Source: Gallionella sp. (GTDB lineage Bacteria > Pseudomonadota > Gammaproteobacteria > Burkholderiales > Gallionellaceae). Taken from it: 64,000 nt of DNA. Positions within the stretch are counted from its first letter, which is position 1; every line of letters begins with the position of its first letter. A program made the translations under genes and the position numbers. The stretch is from the NCBI GenBank assembly GCA_028710565.1, contig JAQTTV010000018.1:1-64000 (forward strand), given 5' to 3'. Below are positions 40,599 to 51,804 of this stretch, piece by piece. The notes below the pieces were generated by a model. It had not been told where the DNA came from, ran no database searches, and saw only the letters and a list, made by a program, of their open reading frames with translations.

Positions 40599-42203
40599 AT
40601 GAAGATCGCTATCGCACAAATCAACTGCACCTTGGGTGACTTATCGGGCAATGCCGCCAAAATACTAAGCTATGCAGAAAAAGCCAAGCAACAGAACGCA
40701 CGATTGCTCCTTACTCCAGAGTTGAGTCTGTGTGCTTACCCTCCTGAGGATTTGCTGTTGCGTGAGGGTTTCTATCGGGCATGTGCTGAGGCTTTGCAGA
40801 CCTTGGCCGCGCAAATTTTTGACATCAGTGTGTTGGTGGGGCACCCTCACCAACAACATGGTAGGCATTACAATGCCGCATCGTTATTGCAGAATGGGAA
40901 AGTTGTAGCTACCTATCATAAGCACGAATTACCTAACTATGCAGTTTTTGATGAGAAGCGATATTTTGATTCAGGCACGGATGCGTGTGTTTTTGAGTTA
41001 GATGGAGTGGTTTTCGGGCTTAATATTTGTGCGGATGTCTGGCATAAAATGCCAGCTATGTTGGCTCATTCAGCTGGCGCAGAGATTTTACTTGTCCTCA
41101 ATGCCTCCCCTTTTTCTACGGGTAAACAGGAATCTCGATATGATGCCATCCGTGAACGTATTGCGGATACAGGTATGTCGGTGGTTTACGCCAATTTAGT
41201 TGGGGGGCAAGATGAGCTGGTTTTTGATGGCGGTTCATTTGCGATGGATCACACGGGGACAGTTACGGCACAAAGCAGTTTCTTTAATGAGGATTTGCTG
41301 TTGTTGGATATTTCAGCTGAAGGGCAACCTCGTGGTCAGAATGTTCCGTTGCTAGAAACTGATGCCAGAATCTATCAGGCATTGTGTTTAGGTGTGCAAG
41401 ATTACATAGGCAAAAACCGTTTTCCAGGTGTTTTGCTGGGTTTGTCAGGAGGGATTGATTCCGCGCTGACCATGGCGATTGCCGTGGATGCTTTAGGGGC
41501 GGATAAAGTACGCGCGGTCATGATGCCTTCACCTTATACAGCGTCAATTAGCATAGAAGATTCGCGCGAAATGGTAAGTTTGCTCGGTGTGCGTTATGAC
41601 GAGTTTTCTATTTTGCCGATGTTTGAAGGTTTTCTGCGTACTTTGAATGACTCGTTTAAGGGGCATGAGGTGGATGCGACCGAAGAGAATTTGCAGGCAC
41701 GGATACGCGGTACCTTGCTGATGGCAATGTCGAATAAATTTGGCTCGTTGGTACTCACCACAGGCAATAAGTCTGAGATGAGCGTGGGTTATGCCACCTT
41801 GTATGGCGATATGGCAGGTGGCTTGGCGGTCTTAAAAGATGTGAGTAAAATGTGGGTCTATCGGCTCTCTCGCTACCGCAATACCATGAGCTATGTCATT
41901 CCTGAACGCATTATCACGCGTCCACCCAGTGCTGAATTACGACCAGATCAAACGGATCAGGATAGTTTGCCGCCTTATGACGTGTTGGATGCGATTGTTG
42001 AATACTATGTGGAGCAGAATAGGTCTATTCTTGACATTGTCGCGTTGGGGTATTCCGAAGAGGTGGTGCGTCGCGTGGTGCGATTGATTCGGTTGAGCGA
42101 ATACAAGCGTCGTCAATCGGCTGTCGGCATTCGTATCACGGAGCGGAGTTATGGTAAAGATTGGCGTTATCCCATTACCGTGCGCTATGAGGACGGATTT
42201 TAA
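40599..42203 (+). CDS. nadE: glutamine-dependent NAD+ synthetase
   Basis: N-terminal nitrilase-type domain MKIAIAQINCTLGDLSGNA; C-terminal LLGLSGGIDSALTMAIAVDALG, TTGNKSEMSVGYATLYGDMAGG. Confidence 0.97.
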   Translation: MKIAIAQINCTLGDLSGNAAKILSYAEKAKQQNARLLLTPELSLCAYPPEDLLLREGFYRACAEALQTLAAQIFDISVLVGHPHQQHGRHYNAASLLQNGKVVATYHKHELPNYAVFDEKRYFDSGTDACVFELDGVVFGLNICADVWHKMPAMLAHSAGAEILLVLNASPFSTGKQESRYDAIRERIADTGMSVVYANLVGGQDELVFDGGSFAMDHTGTVTAQSSFFNEDLLLLDISAEGQPRGQNVPLLETDARIYQALCLGVQDYIGKNRFPGVLLGLSGGIDSALTMAIAVDALGADKVRAVMMPSPYTASISIEDSREMVSLLGVRYDEFSILPMFEGFLRTLNDSFKGHEVDATEENLQARIRGTLLMAMSNKFGSLVLTTGNKSEMSVGYATLYGDMAGGLAVLKDVSKMWVYRLSRYRNTMSYVIPERIITRPPSAELRPDQTDQDSLPPYDVLDAIVEYYVEQNRSILDIVALGYSEEVVRRVVRLIRLSEYKRRQSAVGIRITERSYGKDWRYPITVRYEDGF

Positions 42204-42295
42204 CGTAATAATCGTTGTGGGTAGGTGTTTTGTCTACCCGTGAGCCTATTCTGTATGGTTCCAATATACTCGTTCCCTTTGGCGGCAAATTTTGC

Positions 42296-42343
42296 TATAA
42301 TGCGCGCGTTTTCGGATGGGCTTTAAGCCCGTTTTTTATTTGT
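42296..42343 (+). promoter_or_regulatory. putative rimP leader: TATAAT box followed by a GC hairpin with T-tract
   Basis: tataatgcgcgcgttttcggatgggctttaagcccgttttttattt upstream of rimP. Confidence 0.55.
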
Positions 42344-42355
42344 GGAATGATAATT

Positions 42356-42781
42356 ATGGATGTGGTAAGTCTGGTTGAAACTACAGTTGCGGGCTTGGGC
42401 TACGAGTTAGTAGCATTTGAGCGTCATGGCGGTGGAGCGTTGCAAGTCTTTATTGATAAGCCTGAGGGTATTTCGGTTGAGGACTGTCAGCTGGTGAGTA
42501 ATCAGTTGACCCGCTTGTTCACGGTTGAAAATATCGACTTTGAACGTCTGGAAATTTCTTCTCCAGGTCTGGATCGTCCGCTCAAAAAAGAAAGCGACTT
42601 TATACGTTTCGCAGGTGAAAAAGCGCGTTTTAAACTGCGCAAACCTTTGAATGGCAGTAAAGTTTTTGTTGGGGTATTGGGCGCGTTAGCGGATGGCATC
42701 GTGCAACTGGATGTGGACGGTGTGCCAGTGGCCATTGATCTGTCCAATGTGGATAAGGCACGTTTAGTGCCGACCTTTTAG
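42356..42781 (+). CDS. rimP: ribosome maturation factor RimP
   Basis: [60 protein letters not shown]; upstream of nusA. Confidence 0.97.
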   Translation: MDVVSLVETTVAGLGYELVAFERHGGGALQVFIDKPEGISVEDCQLVSNQLTRLFTVENIDFERLEISSPGLDRPLKKESDFIRFAGEKARFKLRKPLNGSKVFVGVLGALADGIVQLDVDGVPVAIDLSNVDKARLVPTF

Positions 42782-42824
42782 TTTTTAGGGCTTGTTGCAA
42801 GCAAGTCATTAGTCGGAGAATGGT

Positions 42825-44297
42825 ATGAGTCGTGAAGTTTTGTTGCTGGTCGATGCGTTGTCACGTGAAAAGAACGTGGACAAAGAAGTGGTGTTCTCTG
42901 CGCTGGAGTCAGCCTTAGCCTCTGCAACCAAAAAGCGTTTTGACGACGAGGCAGATGTGCGGGTGGCAATTGATCGCAATACGGGTGAGTATGAATCATT
43001 CCGTTGCTGGGAAGTGATGGACGACGAAACGTTTGAAACGCCTGATTTGCATATCAAGTTGGAAGAAGCGCAAAAACATGACCCCAGTGTTGAATTGGGC
43101 GGTTTCATCGAAGAGCCGTTAGAATCAATTGATTTTGGTCGCATTGGCGCACAAGCCGCAAAACAAGTGATTTTCCAAAAAATCCGTGATGCCGAACGCG
43201 AACAGATACTCAGCGACTTTATGGCGCGTAAAGAGCATCTAGTGTCGGGTACGGTGAAGCGTGTCGAGCGTGGTAACGCAATTGTGGAATTTGGCAAAAT
43301 TGAAGCGTTCTTGCCGCGTGACCAAATGATCCCTAAGGAAAATTTGCGTGTGGGTGATCGCGTTAAAGCGCATTTGTTGCGTGTGGATCGCGGTCAGCGT
43401 GGACCTCAGGTTATTTTATCTCGTACATCCCCTGAGTTGGTGGTGAAGTTGTTCGAGCTGGAAGTGCCTGAAATCGAAGAAAATATTTTAGAAATCATCA
43501 ACGCGGCGCGCGACCCTGGTTCACGTGCCAAAATTGCCGTGCGTTCACATGATCAACGCATTGATCCGATTGGCACCTGTGTGGGGATGCGTGGTTCACG
43601 TGTGCAAAGCGTCACCAATGAATTGTGTGGTGAGCGCGTTGATATAATTTTGTGGGCGGAAGATCCTGCAACCTACGTCATCAATGCCTTGTCTCCTGCG
43701 GAAATCGGTAGCATTGTGGTCGATGAAGATCAGCACAGCATGGACGTGGTGGTGGAAGAAGAAAATCTGGCACAAGCTATCGGTCGAGGCGGTCAAAACG
43801 TGCGCTTGGCTTCTGAGCTGACAGGTTGGACGCTGAATATCATGACTGTGGCACAATCAGACGAAAAGCATACCCAAGAGTTTTCTAAAGTGCTGGATTT
43901 GTTTGTCGAAAAGTTGGATGTCGATGAAGAAGTCGCGGGTATTTTGGTGAATGAAGGGTTTAACACCTTAGAAGAAGTTGCTTACGTGCCGATTGAAGAA
44001 ATGCTGGAAATTGATGGGCTGGATGAAGGCATGGTTGAAGAGTTGCGTAGTCGCGCACGTAATGTGTTGCTGACTGCTGCGATTGCCTCTGAGGAGCAAG
44101 TCGAACATGGTATTGAAGATTTATTAAAGCTGGACGGCATGGACGACGAAACTGCCCGCGCGCTGGCGAATAAAGGCATTACAACACAAGAACAATTGGC
44201 CGATTTGGCCGAAGACGAACTGGTCGAGCTTTCTGGTATGGATGGTAATCGTGCGAACAGTTTGATTATGGCAGCACGCGCACCTTGGTTTGCATAA
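42825..44297 (+). CDS. nusA: transcription termination/antitermination factor NusA
   Basis: [39 protein letters not shown]1/KH regions [29 protein letters not shown]. Confidence 0.98.
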   Translation: MSREVLLLVDALSREKNVDKEVVFSALESALASATKKRFDDEADVRVAIDRNTGEYESFRCWEVMDDETFETPDLHIKLEEAQKHDPSVELGGFIEEPLESIDFGRIGAQAAKQVIFQKIRDAEREQILSDFMARKEHLVSGTVKRVERGNAIVEFGKIEAFLPRDQMIPKENLRVGDRVKAHLLRVDRGQRGPQVILSRTSPELVVKLFELEVPEIEENILEIINAARDPGSRAKIAVRSHDQRIDPIGTCVGMRGSRVQSVTNELCGERVDIILWAEDPATYVINALSPAEIGSIVVDEDQHSMDVVVEEENLAQAIGRGGQNVRLASELTGWTLNIMTVAQSDEKHTQEFSKVLDLFVEKLDVDEEVAGILVNEGFNTLEEVAYVPIEEMLEIDGLDEGMVEELRSRARNVLLTAAIASEEQVEHGIEDLLKLDGMDDETARALANKGITTQEQLADLAEDELVELSGMDGNRANSLIMAARAPWFA

Positions 44298-44318
44298 GGT
44301 CGGAAAAGAATCTAAAGG

Positions 44319-47162
44319 ATGGCAATGGGAACAATTAACGTAGCGCAATTTGCAGCTGAACTGGGTATGCCAGTTGCTTTGCTGCTCGAACAACTACAAT
44401 CGGCTGGCGTTACAAAGCAGCGCGATGTAGATGTTATTTCTGAATCGGATAAAGCGCAGTTGCTGACGCATTTGCGTCAAGCGCATGGTACTGATGCAGC
44501 CGCTAAAAAGGTGACGTTGGCGCGTCGTGAAACCAGTGAAATTAAGAAATCTGATAGCACAGGGAGACCACGCACCATCCAAGTGGAGGTGCGTAAGCGC
44601 CGCGTGGTTGCGCCTGAAGTGAATGCGCAACCTCATCAAGCCGTCGCCCGCTCAGTTGTGTCGACCTCTTCTGTGTTGGATGCACGCCAATTGGCGATAC
44701 GTGAGCAAGAAGCACGTTTACAAACAGAATTGGCGGAACGCCAAGCTGCAGAGCTGCAAGCACGTAAGTTGCGGAATAAAGGTAAAGTTGGTGATGCAGC
44801 TGAAGTCGTAGAAGTCGTCGTTGCCCCAGTGGTAGAGCCTGTCGTCATGGAAGAGGTTGTGCCTGTTGTCGTGGTCAAATCTACCGAGATTTATGAAGTG
44901 AAACCTCCCATCGTTAAGCCCGTGACACCGTCTATCAATCCGACGGTAGCAGTGCCTGCTGTCGCAAATAAATTAGTGGTTGATTCTGCGCCATCTAACG
45001 CCGCACCAACGCCTATGATAGGTGCACCCGTGCTGCGTCGTGTTGCACGCCCTTCTTTTAAACCTGCCCCACCACCGCCTCCACCCGTCGTTGAGCCTGT
45101 TGTTGTGGTCGCTGAAGTGCCTAAAGCGAGCAAAGAAGGTACTTTGCACAAAAGCACGACGGCTCCTAAGCCTGGTGATAAAGTTGTACAAGCCAAAAAG
45201 CCTGCAAAAACAGCTGACAAGCAAGTTGCCAAACGTGATGAGCCGAGTGGCCATAAACGACCTGTAGGTAAAACGGATAACAAACCCACTGGCAAAGCAG
45301 GTGCATGGGCGAATCCTGTGCGCGGCGGTAAACGCAATGATAAGCATCACGGCCGACCTGCTCCCGCAGCGGCGGGGGAATCCTTTGTTCAGCCAACTGA
45401 AGCCATTGTGCATGAGGTTTCTGTACCTGAAACCATTGTGGTGGCCGAATTAGCCCAAAAAATGGCGGTGAAAGCCGCAGAAATCATCAAAGTATTGATG
45501 AAAATGGGTTTGATGGTGACCATTAACCAAGTATTGGATCAAGATACGGCCATGATTGTGGTAGAGGAAATGGGTCATATTGCCAAGGCAGCTAAGTTAG
45601 ATGATCCCGATGCCTATCTGATGGACAACGAAGAGCATCATGATGCTGAGTTGTTACCACGCGCCCCTGTCGTTACAGTAATGGGCCACGTCGATCACGG
45701 TAAAACATCCTTGTTGGATTACATTCGTCGTACCCGTGTAGCTTCTGGCGAAGCGGGTGGCATTACCCAGCACATTGGTGCTTATCACGTGGATACGCCA
45801 CGCGGCATGATTACTTTCTTGGATACGCCTGGTCACGAAGCGTTTACCGCGATGCGTGCACGTGGTGCGAAGGCTACGGATATTGTGATTTTGGTGGTCG
45901 CCGCAGATGACGGCGTGATGCCTACCACAAGAGAAGCGATACACCATGCCAAAGCTGCGGGTGTGGCGATCGTGGTGGCGATTACCAAAATCGACAAAGC
46001 GGATGCCAATATTGAACGCGTCAAACAAGAACTGAGTGTGGAAGGCATCCTGTCAGAAGATTGGGGTGGCGACGTCATGTTCGGTGAGGTTTCGTCTAAA
46101 ACGGGCGCAGGCGTTGATAAATTACTGGAATCTGTCTTGTTGCAAGCCGAAGTCTTGGAATTAAAAGCCCCTCGTGAAACCCATGCCAAAGGCTTGGTGG
46201 TTGAGGCACGTTTGGATAAAGGTAAGGGCGCGGTAGCAACGGTGTTGATTCAATCTGGCACGATGCGTCGTGGTGACGCCGTTTTGGTCGGTTCAGTGTT
46301 CGGACGGGTTCGTGCGATGTTGGACGAAAACGGCAAGTCGATTCACGAAGCAGGTCCGTCTATTCCCGTCGAAATTCACGGGCTGTCAGATGTCCCTACC
46401 GCAGGTGAAGAGTTGATGGTGTTGGCGGATGAAAAACGGGCGCGCGAAATTGCCTTGTTCCGTCAAGGCAAATACCGTGGCGTGAAGTTGGCAAAACAAC
46501 AAGCGGCCAAGCTGGAAAATATGTTCGAGCAAATGGCTGAAGGCGAAGTGCGGACTCTGTCGTTAATCGTCAAAACCGACGTACAAGGTTCTTCCGAAGC
46601 GATTGCCCAGACCCTACATAAACTATCGACAGATGAAGTAAAAGTGAATTTGATTCACGGCGGTGTGGGGCCGATTTCCGAATCCGATGTCAATTTGGCA
46701 TTGGCTTCCAAAGCCATCATCATCGGCTTTAACGTGCGTGCAGATGCAACCGCGCGTAAATTGGCTGAAACCATGGGTGTGGATATACGCTACTACAACG
46801 TGATTTACGGCATGATGGACGAAATCAAAGCGGCGTTGTCAGGCATGTTGGCACCAGAAAAACGTGAAAGCATCATCGGTCTGGTTGAAGTGCGTCAAGT
46901 CTTTACCGTGTCCAAAATTGGGACAATTGCAGGTTGTTATGTACTGGAAGGTCTGATTAGACGTGGCTCGAAAGTACGTGTATTGCGCAATAATTTAGTG
47001 ATACACGACGGCGAATTAGATTCCTTGAAACGCTTCAAAGATGATGCCAAAGAAGTGAAACACAACTTCGAGTGCGGTTTGTCACTGAAGGGATACAACG
47101 ATTTGGTGGTGGGCGATAAGCTCGAAGCTTACGAAATTGTTGAAGTGGCGCGGTCACTGTAA
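44319..47162 (+). CDS. infB: translation initiation factor IF-2
   Basis: [61 protein letters not shown]. Confidence 0.98.
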   Translation: MAMGTINVAQFAAELGMPVALLLEQLQSAGVTKQRDVDVISESDKAQLLTHLRQAHGTDAAAKKVTLARRETSEIKKSDSTGRPRTIQVEVRKRRVVAPEVNAQPHQAVARSVVSTSSVLDARQLAIREQEARLQTELAERQAAELQARKLRNKGKVGDAAEVVEVVVAPVVEPVVMEEVVPVVVVKSTEIYEVKPPIVKPVTPSINPTVAVPAVANKLVVDSAPSNAAPTPMIGAPVLRRVARPSFKPAPPPPPPVVEPVVVVAEVPKASKEGTLHKSTTAPKPGDKVVQAKKPAKTADKQVAKRDEPSGHKRPVGKTDNKPTGKAGAWANPVRGGKRNDKHHGRPAPAAAGESFVQPTEAIVHEVSVPETIVVAELAQKMAVKAAEIIKVLMKMGLMVTINQVLDQDTAMIVVEEMGHIAKAAKLDDPDAYLMDNEEHHDAELLPRAPVVTVMGHVDHGKTSLLDYIRRTRVASGEAGGITQHIGAYHVDTPRGMITFLDTPGHEAFTAMRARGAKATDIVILVVAADDGVMPTTREAIHHAKAAGVAIVVAITKIDKADANIERVKQELSVEGILSEDWGGDVMFGEVSSKTGAGVDKLLESVLLQAEVLELKAPRETHAKGLVVEARLDKGKGAVATVLIQSGTMRRGDAVLVGSVFGRVRAMLDENGKSIHEAGPSIPVEIHGLSDVPTAGEELMVLADEKRAREIALFRQGKYRGVKLAKQQAAKLENMFEQMAEGEVRTLSLIVKTDVQGSSEAIAQTLHKLSTDEVKVNLIHGGVGPISESDVNLALASKAIIIGFNVRADATARKLAETMGVDIRYYNVIYGMMDEIKAALSGMLAPEKRESIIGLVEVRQVFTVSKIGTIAGCYVLEGLIRRGSKVRVLRNNLVIHDGELDSLKRFKDDAKEVKHNFECGLSLKGYNDLVVGDKLEAYEIVEVARSL

Positions 47163-47542
47163 TGAGCAACTACGACAGAACAGACCGTGTCGGACAACAG
47201 ATGCAGCGAGAAATCGCAGAACTGGTGCGGTTGCAAATCAATGATCCACGGGTAAAGCTGGTTACGATCACGGGGGTAGAAGTCGCGCGGGATTACTCCC
47301 ATGCTAAGATTTTTTTCACCCGCTTAGATGGTAAGCACGATGAAGCCCTCAAGGGTTTAGAACATGCCAGTGGTTTTTTGCGTAGCCAGCTGTCACGCAG
47401 CCTCAAGTTGCGCATCATGCCGCAGTTGCATTTTGTCTATGACTCGTCTGTCGAGAATGGTAGTTACTTGTCGCAGTTGATCGATAAAGCGGTTGCCAGC
47501 GATAAACTATCAGCAGAGAAAGCAGAACCTTCAGCCGAGTAA
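47162..47542 (+). CDS. rbfA: ribosome-binding factor A
   Basis: DRVGQQMQREIAELVRLQINDPRVKLVTITGVEVARDYSHAKIFF. Confidence 0.97.
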   Translation: MSNYDRTDRVGQQMQREIAELVRLQINDPRVKLVTITGVEVARDYSHAKIFFTRLDGKHDEALKGLEHASGFLRSQLSRSLKLRIMPQLHFVYDSSVENGSYLSQLIDKAVASDKLSAEKAEPSAE

Positions 47543-47549
47543 ATTATCT

Positions 47550-47726
47550 GGTTCTATGTGATTTACAGTGAGTGGAACCTAGTTATACCCCACTCCCATC
47601 CTAAGAAGGGACTATCACCCTCTCCCCTTCAAGGGGAGAGTTGGAGAGTTGGAGAGGGGATGGGGTGGATTCCGCATTTGAAGGCTCACTTGTGCCACGA
47701 TGACCCACTATGATTCACATAGAGCC
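47550..47726. mobile_element. 177-bp MITE-like element with ~21-bp imperfect TIRs and internal REP-like palindrome
   Basis: Left ggttctatgtgatttacagtg; right cactatgattcacatagagcc (revcomp ggctctatgtgaatcatagtg; 17/21 matches); shares ends and interior with 63196..63721. Confidence 0.8.
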
Positions 47727-47744
47727 ATTATTCTGTAGTCGCTA

Positions 47745-47788
47745 AAAAAACGGAATACAGGTGGTTTGCCACTATGTATTCCGTTTTG
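47745..47788. terminator. long hairpin terminator between rbfA and truB
   Basis: aaaacggaatac-ag-gtggtttgccac-tat-gtattccgtttt. Confidence 0.7.
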
Positions 47789-47826
47789 CTTGATACAGAC
47801 TACTTTCATCACATCAGGAATCCATC

Positions 47827-48750
47827 ATGGCGCGTACTTTTCGCCCGTTCGACGGCGTGTTGTTACTCGACAAGCCGCTAGAACTCAGCTCCAACACCGC
47901 ATTACAAAAAGCCCGCCGACTGTTTCAAGCTGAAAAAGCAGGTCACACAGGCACGCTTGATCCGCTTGCCACGGGCTTGCTACCTGTTTGTTTTGGCGAA
48001 GCCACCAAGTTTTCCACCGCCTTACTTGAAGCCGATAAAACCTATCGCGCCACCGTGCGTCTGGGACAAACCACCGCCACGGGCGATGCTGAAGGTGAAG
48101 TGTTGCAACATCGCCCCACAGCCCATTTACAACTAGCCGACATCCATGCCGCACTGGCAGCATTTCGCGGCGCGATTCAGCAATTGCCGCCCATGTATAG
48201 CGCGCTCAAACACCAAGGCAAACCGCTGTACGAATACATTCGCAATGGCGAAACCATAGAACGCGCTTTGCGCGACGTGGTGATCCACGAGTTGATTTTG
48301 CATGACTTTGATGGCGAGCAACTCGACATCAGCGTGCGATGCAGCAAAGGCACCTACATCCGCACTTTGGGCGAAGATATCGGCGAAGCACTGGGCTGTG
48401 GCGGGCATTTGACCAAACTACGCCGCACCGCCATCGCCCATTTTGATTTAGCCCACGGCTACACGTTGGCACAACTCGCCGACATGAGCGAAACCGCACG
48501 CGAAATCTGCGTGTTGCCCGTCGATAGTCTAATGCCAGCAATGCCCAAGCTGCACGTGGATGACGTACAAATCCGCCGCTTGGCACAAGGTCAACGCTTA
48601 GGTTTAGACACAGGACTCCCCGACGGCAAAATCGCCTTGTATGGCGCGCAAGGCTTTATCGGGGTAGGCGACTTATTAGGTAGAAGGCTCGCGCCAGAAC
48701 GGCTAATTGCTAGTGTGGCTAAACGGGCAGCGGAGTCTCCTCAGGAATAG
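47827..48750 (+). CDS. truB: tRNA pseudouridine(55) synthase
   Basis: DGVLLLDKPLELSSNTALQKARRLFQAEKAGHTGTLDPLATGLLPVCFGEATKFS. Confidence 0.97.
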   Translation: MARTFRPFDGVLLLDKPLELSSNTALQKARRLFQAEKAGHTGTLDPLATGLLPVCFGEATKFSTALLEADKTYRATVRLGQTTATGDAEGEVLQHRPTAHLQLADIHAALAAFRGAIQQLPPMYSALKHQGKPLYEYIRNGETIERALRDVVIHELILHDFDGEQLDISVRCSKGTYIRTLGEDIGEALGCGGHLTKLRRTAIAHFDLAHGYTLAQLADMSETAREICVLPVDSLMPAMPKLHVDDVQIRRLAQGQRLGLDTGLPDGKIALYGAQGFIGVGDLLGRRLAPERLIASVAKRAAESPQE

Positions 48751-48770
48751 GGCGGCTCGCAGAGATCTGG

Positions 48771-48806
48771 CTCCCCTCACCCGTTTACGGGAGAGGGGTA
48801 GGGGGA
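48771..48806. repeat. REP-like palindrome in the convergent truB/rmuC intergenic region
   Basis: ctcccctcacccgtttacgggagaggggtaggggga. Confidence 0.6.
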
Positions 48807-48820
48807 GCGGACTGGAAACA

Positions 48821-50581
48821 CTACACCTCGTCGATCAATACAATCGGCAGCTCTTTGTCCTCTAACATTTCCACAGACTCGATTTTGGCAAAATGACTGC
48901 TGATTTTTTTGCTGGAAATTTCAACTTGTGAGGCTTCGTCGTTGGCGCGACGGATATTGTCAGCAAGTTTTTTCATGCGTTCATCGAAGCGTTTGAAATC
49001 AACACTCAGCCCGCCCAAGGCTTTTTGAATAATGTGCACTTGCTCGCGCATTTTCACATCCTTCATGACCGCCCGCGCCGTGTTCAACACCGCCATTAAG
49101 GTGGTAGGTGACACAATCCAGATATGTTTTTGCATGGCGTATTCGACTAAATCGCCGTGGTAGGCGTGTATCTCGGCGAACACCGCTTCGGCGGGTAAAA
49201 ACATCACCGCGCCATCTGAGGTTTCATTTTTAATCAAATACTTGCTGCTGATGTCGTCGATGTGTTTGCGTATATCCAGCTTGAATTGTCGGCGGGCGAT
49301 TTGCTTGTCGGATTCCGCCAAATCGGATTCCAACATACGGTGGTAATTTTCCAGCGGGAATTTGGCATCGACGGGGACGTTGCCCGTGGGCGACGGCAGA
49401 ATCAGCAAGCAATCCACGCGGCTGCCGTTGGAGAGTTTTTCTTGGAAACGATAAGAGTCAGGTGGCAAAATGTTGCGCACCAAGCCTTCCAGTTGCACTT
49501 CACCAAACGCGCCGCGTGAACGTTTATCGCCCAACAACGCTTGCAAACTCACCACGTTGGTGGTCAATCCGTCGATTTTTTTCTGCGCTTCGTCGATGGT
49601 GGCGAGGCGCGTCATCACATTGGTAAACGTCTCGTTTGTTTTCTTAAAACCTTCGTCCAAGCGTTCCGCCACTTTGCCTGAAATTTGCTCCAGTCGCGCA
49701 TCGGTGCTTTGCGTCAGCCCCGTGATGCTTTGCGTCAGCATTTCTGTATTGCGATGCATCGTGCCTTGAATCAAGGCTTGATCCGCACGGCCTTGCTCCG
49801 CCAAGGTTTCCAAGGTTTTCTTGACCAGCTCAATGCGCATCTCTTCTTGCTTGGCTTGCAAACCTGCCGACAACTGCGCCAATTGGGTCAACAAGGCTTC
49901 GCGCGTTTCCGCCAAACCCGACTGTTGCGCCAATTGCAAAGCTTGCATGGCTTCGCGAGTTAAATTCAAACCTTGTGTGACATGGGCAAAGGTTTCGGTG
50001 GTTTTCTTAAAGCCTTCGTCCAAGCGTTCCGCCACTTTGCCCGCGATTTGTTCCAGTCGCGCATCGGTGCTTTGCGTCAATCCCGCGATGCTTTGCGTCA
50101 ACAATTCGGTGCTGCGCTGCATGGTGGTTTGAATCATGGCTTGATCGGCGCGCCCTTGTTCTGCCAAGGTTTCCAGCGTTTTACCGACGATTTCCACACG
50201 CAGCGCGTCTTGCTTGGTTTGCAAATCCGCCGACAATTGGGCTAATTGCGCCAAGATGGCTTCACGCGTATCCGCCAAACTGCGATGTTGCGCCAATTGC
50301 AAAGCCTGCACTGCGTCACGGGTTTGGGTTAATTCTTGTGTGACGGAATCACGCAACCGCGCAGCACTTTCGGCATTGGCTTGAACCATGCGGTCGCCCA
50401 ATTGGTTTAAGCCTTGGTGCAAATCGCTTAACATCAAGCGATGACGCGCTTCTAACCCTTGGTTCAATGCCTCCGACATTTGACCTTGCGAACCGCGCAA
50501 CAGCGCGATGAGCCACGCCAATGCAGCCAAAACAATCAACAGCAATACCAACATTACAATTTCTATCATTACTTCATCCAA
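48821..50581 (-). CDS. rmuC: RmuC-family DNA recombination protein with internal tandem duplication
   Basis: Coiled-coil N-half; KRSRGAFGEVQLEGLVRNILPPDSYRFQEKLSNGSRVDCLLILPSPTGNVPVDAKFPLENY. Confidence 0.93.
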   Translation of the reverse strand: MDEVMIEIVMLVLLLIVLAALAWLIALLRGSQGQMSEALNQGLEARHRLMLSDLHQGLNQLGDRMVQANAESAARLRDSVTQELTQTRDAVQALQLAQHRSLADTREAILAQLAQLSADLQTKQDALRVEIVGKTLETLAEQGRADQAMIQTTMQRSTELLTQSIAGLTQSTDARLEQIAGKVAERLDEGFKKTTETFAHVTQGLNLTREAMQALQLAQQSGLAETREALLTQLAQLSAGLQAKQEEMRIELVKKTLETLAEQGRADQALIQGTMHRNTEMLTQSITGLTQSTDARLEQISGKVAERLDEGFKKTNETFTNVMTRLATIDEAQKKIDGLTTNVVSLQALLGDKRSRGAFGEVQLEGLVRNILPPDSYRFQEKLSNGSRVDCLLILPSPTGNVPVDAKFPLENYHRMLESDLAESDKQIARRQFKLDIRKHIDDISSKYLIKNETSDGAVMFLPAEAVFAEIHAYHGDLVEYAMQKHIWIVSPTTLMAVLNTARAVMKDVKMREQVHIIQKALGGLSVDFKRFDERMKKLADNIRRANDEASQVEISSKKISSHFAKIESVEMLEDKELPIVLIDEV

Positions 50582-50614
50582 TCAATATGGGTACGGTTGG
50601 GGGTATTTATTCTG

Positions 50615-51742
50615 TTACGCGCTTGGTAAATCAGGGCAATGCGTCTGTAGCCATGCGACAAATTCAGGTGCGGATCTCACGTTATCAAGATCAGTATCAG
50701 TTTGTAGATGGGTACAATCGGGCAGTACATTATGGGTCTGGCAAATTTTCAACCACTTCAGACAGGTGGCTACATCGCCTCGAATGCCATAAACACAAGC
50801 CAGGTTGTATCCCACAATTTGTGGTGCAGCATCCGCATGTTGCAATAGAATCTGCTCGGCGCGATTACACAATACGGTGGCTTCGGCTGCATTGTTTACA
50901 TTCAATGCAGTGGCTTCTCGCATCAAAGCCGATGCCCAGTTGCTAGCCACTTTGGGCATGTCAGGCTTAATGGCGAGAACCGCCTGATAGTGTTTACCCG
51001 CCTGCTGCATCCAATAAATCAATTCATTGCCATTCAATTTTGTGCCTAAGGATTGTGCCCAATATCCCGCATTGAAATGGTCATTGGCATCATCAGAGGC
51101 GAGTTTGGTTAAGGCATTCCATAAGGCGTAGGCTTTATCTGCTTGTTCGGCCTCGCTGGCGGCAATGGCTTCAGCGCGTAATCTGTCGATAGGGTTAGCA
51201 GTTGGATCTTGTTGGACGGAAGCAATGATCGTATTCAAATTTTTGGGATCACTATTTTCTTGACCGCTGACAAACGATTTCATTGTGTTTATTTCTTCTA
51301 CTTTTTGTTTTGCGTCGATTTCATGTCGCTGTATTTTTGAAATGATATTGGTCGCGTCACCCAGCATGCCTTTAATTTTTTCTTTGTCTAGTTCGATCAA
51401 CTCCCTGTCTTTCCGCCCCATCAACCAAGGAATAAACGCCCCACCTATCGCCAACACGGCTGTAATAACACCCAAAAAACTAAACCACCAATCTATCGTT
51501 TTACGTTCACTTTCCATAATTAGGGTGTAGTGCTCACGTTCTTTGGCTTTTAGTTCCTCGACTTGTTTGCTTAATTCGGCAACTTCAGCGGATGTGGACG
51601 TAAGGGGTTGGGCAGCTTGCTCAGTTATTTTCGTTTCGGCAGGTTTGGCTGGATAGGCGGGAGTCACGCAAAAAGCAAACAGGCACGTGACAAGCAGTGG
51701 AGAAATCACCAAGCGTAATAAATTATAAATTTTTGTTTTCAC
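50615..51742 (-). CDS. hypothetical membrane/TPR-like protein with signal peptide and coiled coil
   Basis: MKTKIYNLLRLVISPLLVTCLFAFCVTPAYPAKPA...; WWFSFLGVITAVLAIGGAFIPWLMG; Cys-rich TPR-like C-terminus. Confidence 0.75.
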   Translation of the reverse strand: MKTKIYNLLRLVISPLLVTCLFAFCVTPAYPAKPAETKITEQAAQPLTSTSAEVAELSKQVEELKAKEREHYTLIMESERKTIDWWFSFLGVITAVLAIGGAFIPWLMGRKDRELIELDKEKIKGMLGDATNIISKIQRHEIDAKQKVEEINTMKSFVSGQENSDPKNLNTIIASVQQDPTANPIDRLRAEAIAASEAEQADKAYALWNALTKLASDDANDHFNAGYWAQSLGTKLNGNELIYWMQQAGKHYQAVLAIKPDMPKVASNWASALMREATALNVNNAAEATVLCNRAEQILLQHADAAPQIVGYNLACVYGIRGDVATCLKWLKICQTHNVLPDCTHLQTDTDLDNVRSAPEFVAWLQTHCPDLPSA

Positions 51743-51804
51743 GGATTCCCTCGAAGCCTACTCAACGTAATCGGCTTGGCTTTATGACATCAAGTTGCGA
51801 AAGA

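Noticed and set aside
44891-45413. 148-aa and 146-aa minus-strand ORFs opposite infB
   Set aside because: Mirror of the Pro/Ala/Val-rich IF-2 linker; codon-bias artefacts.
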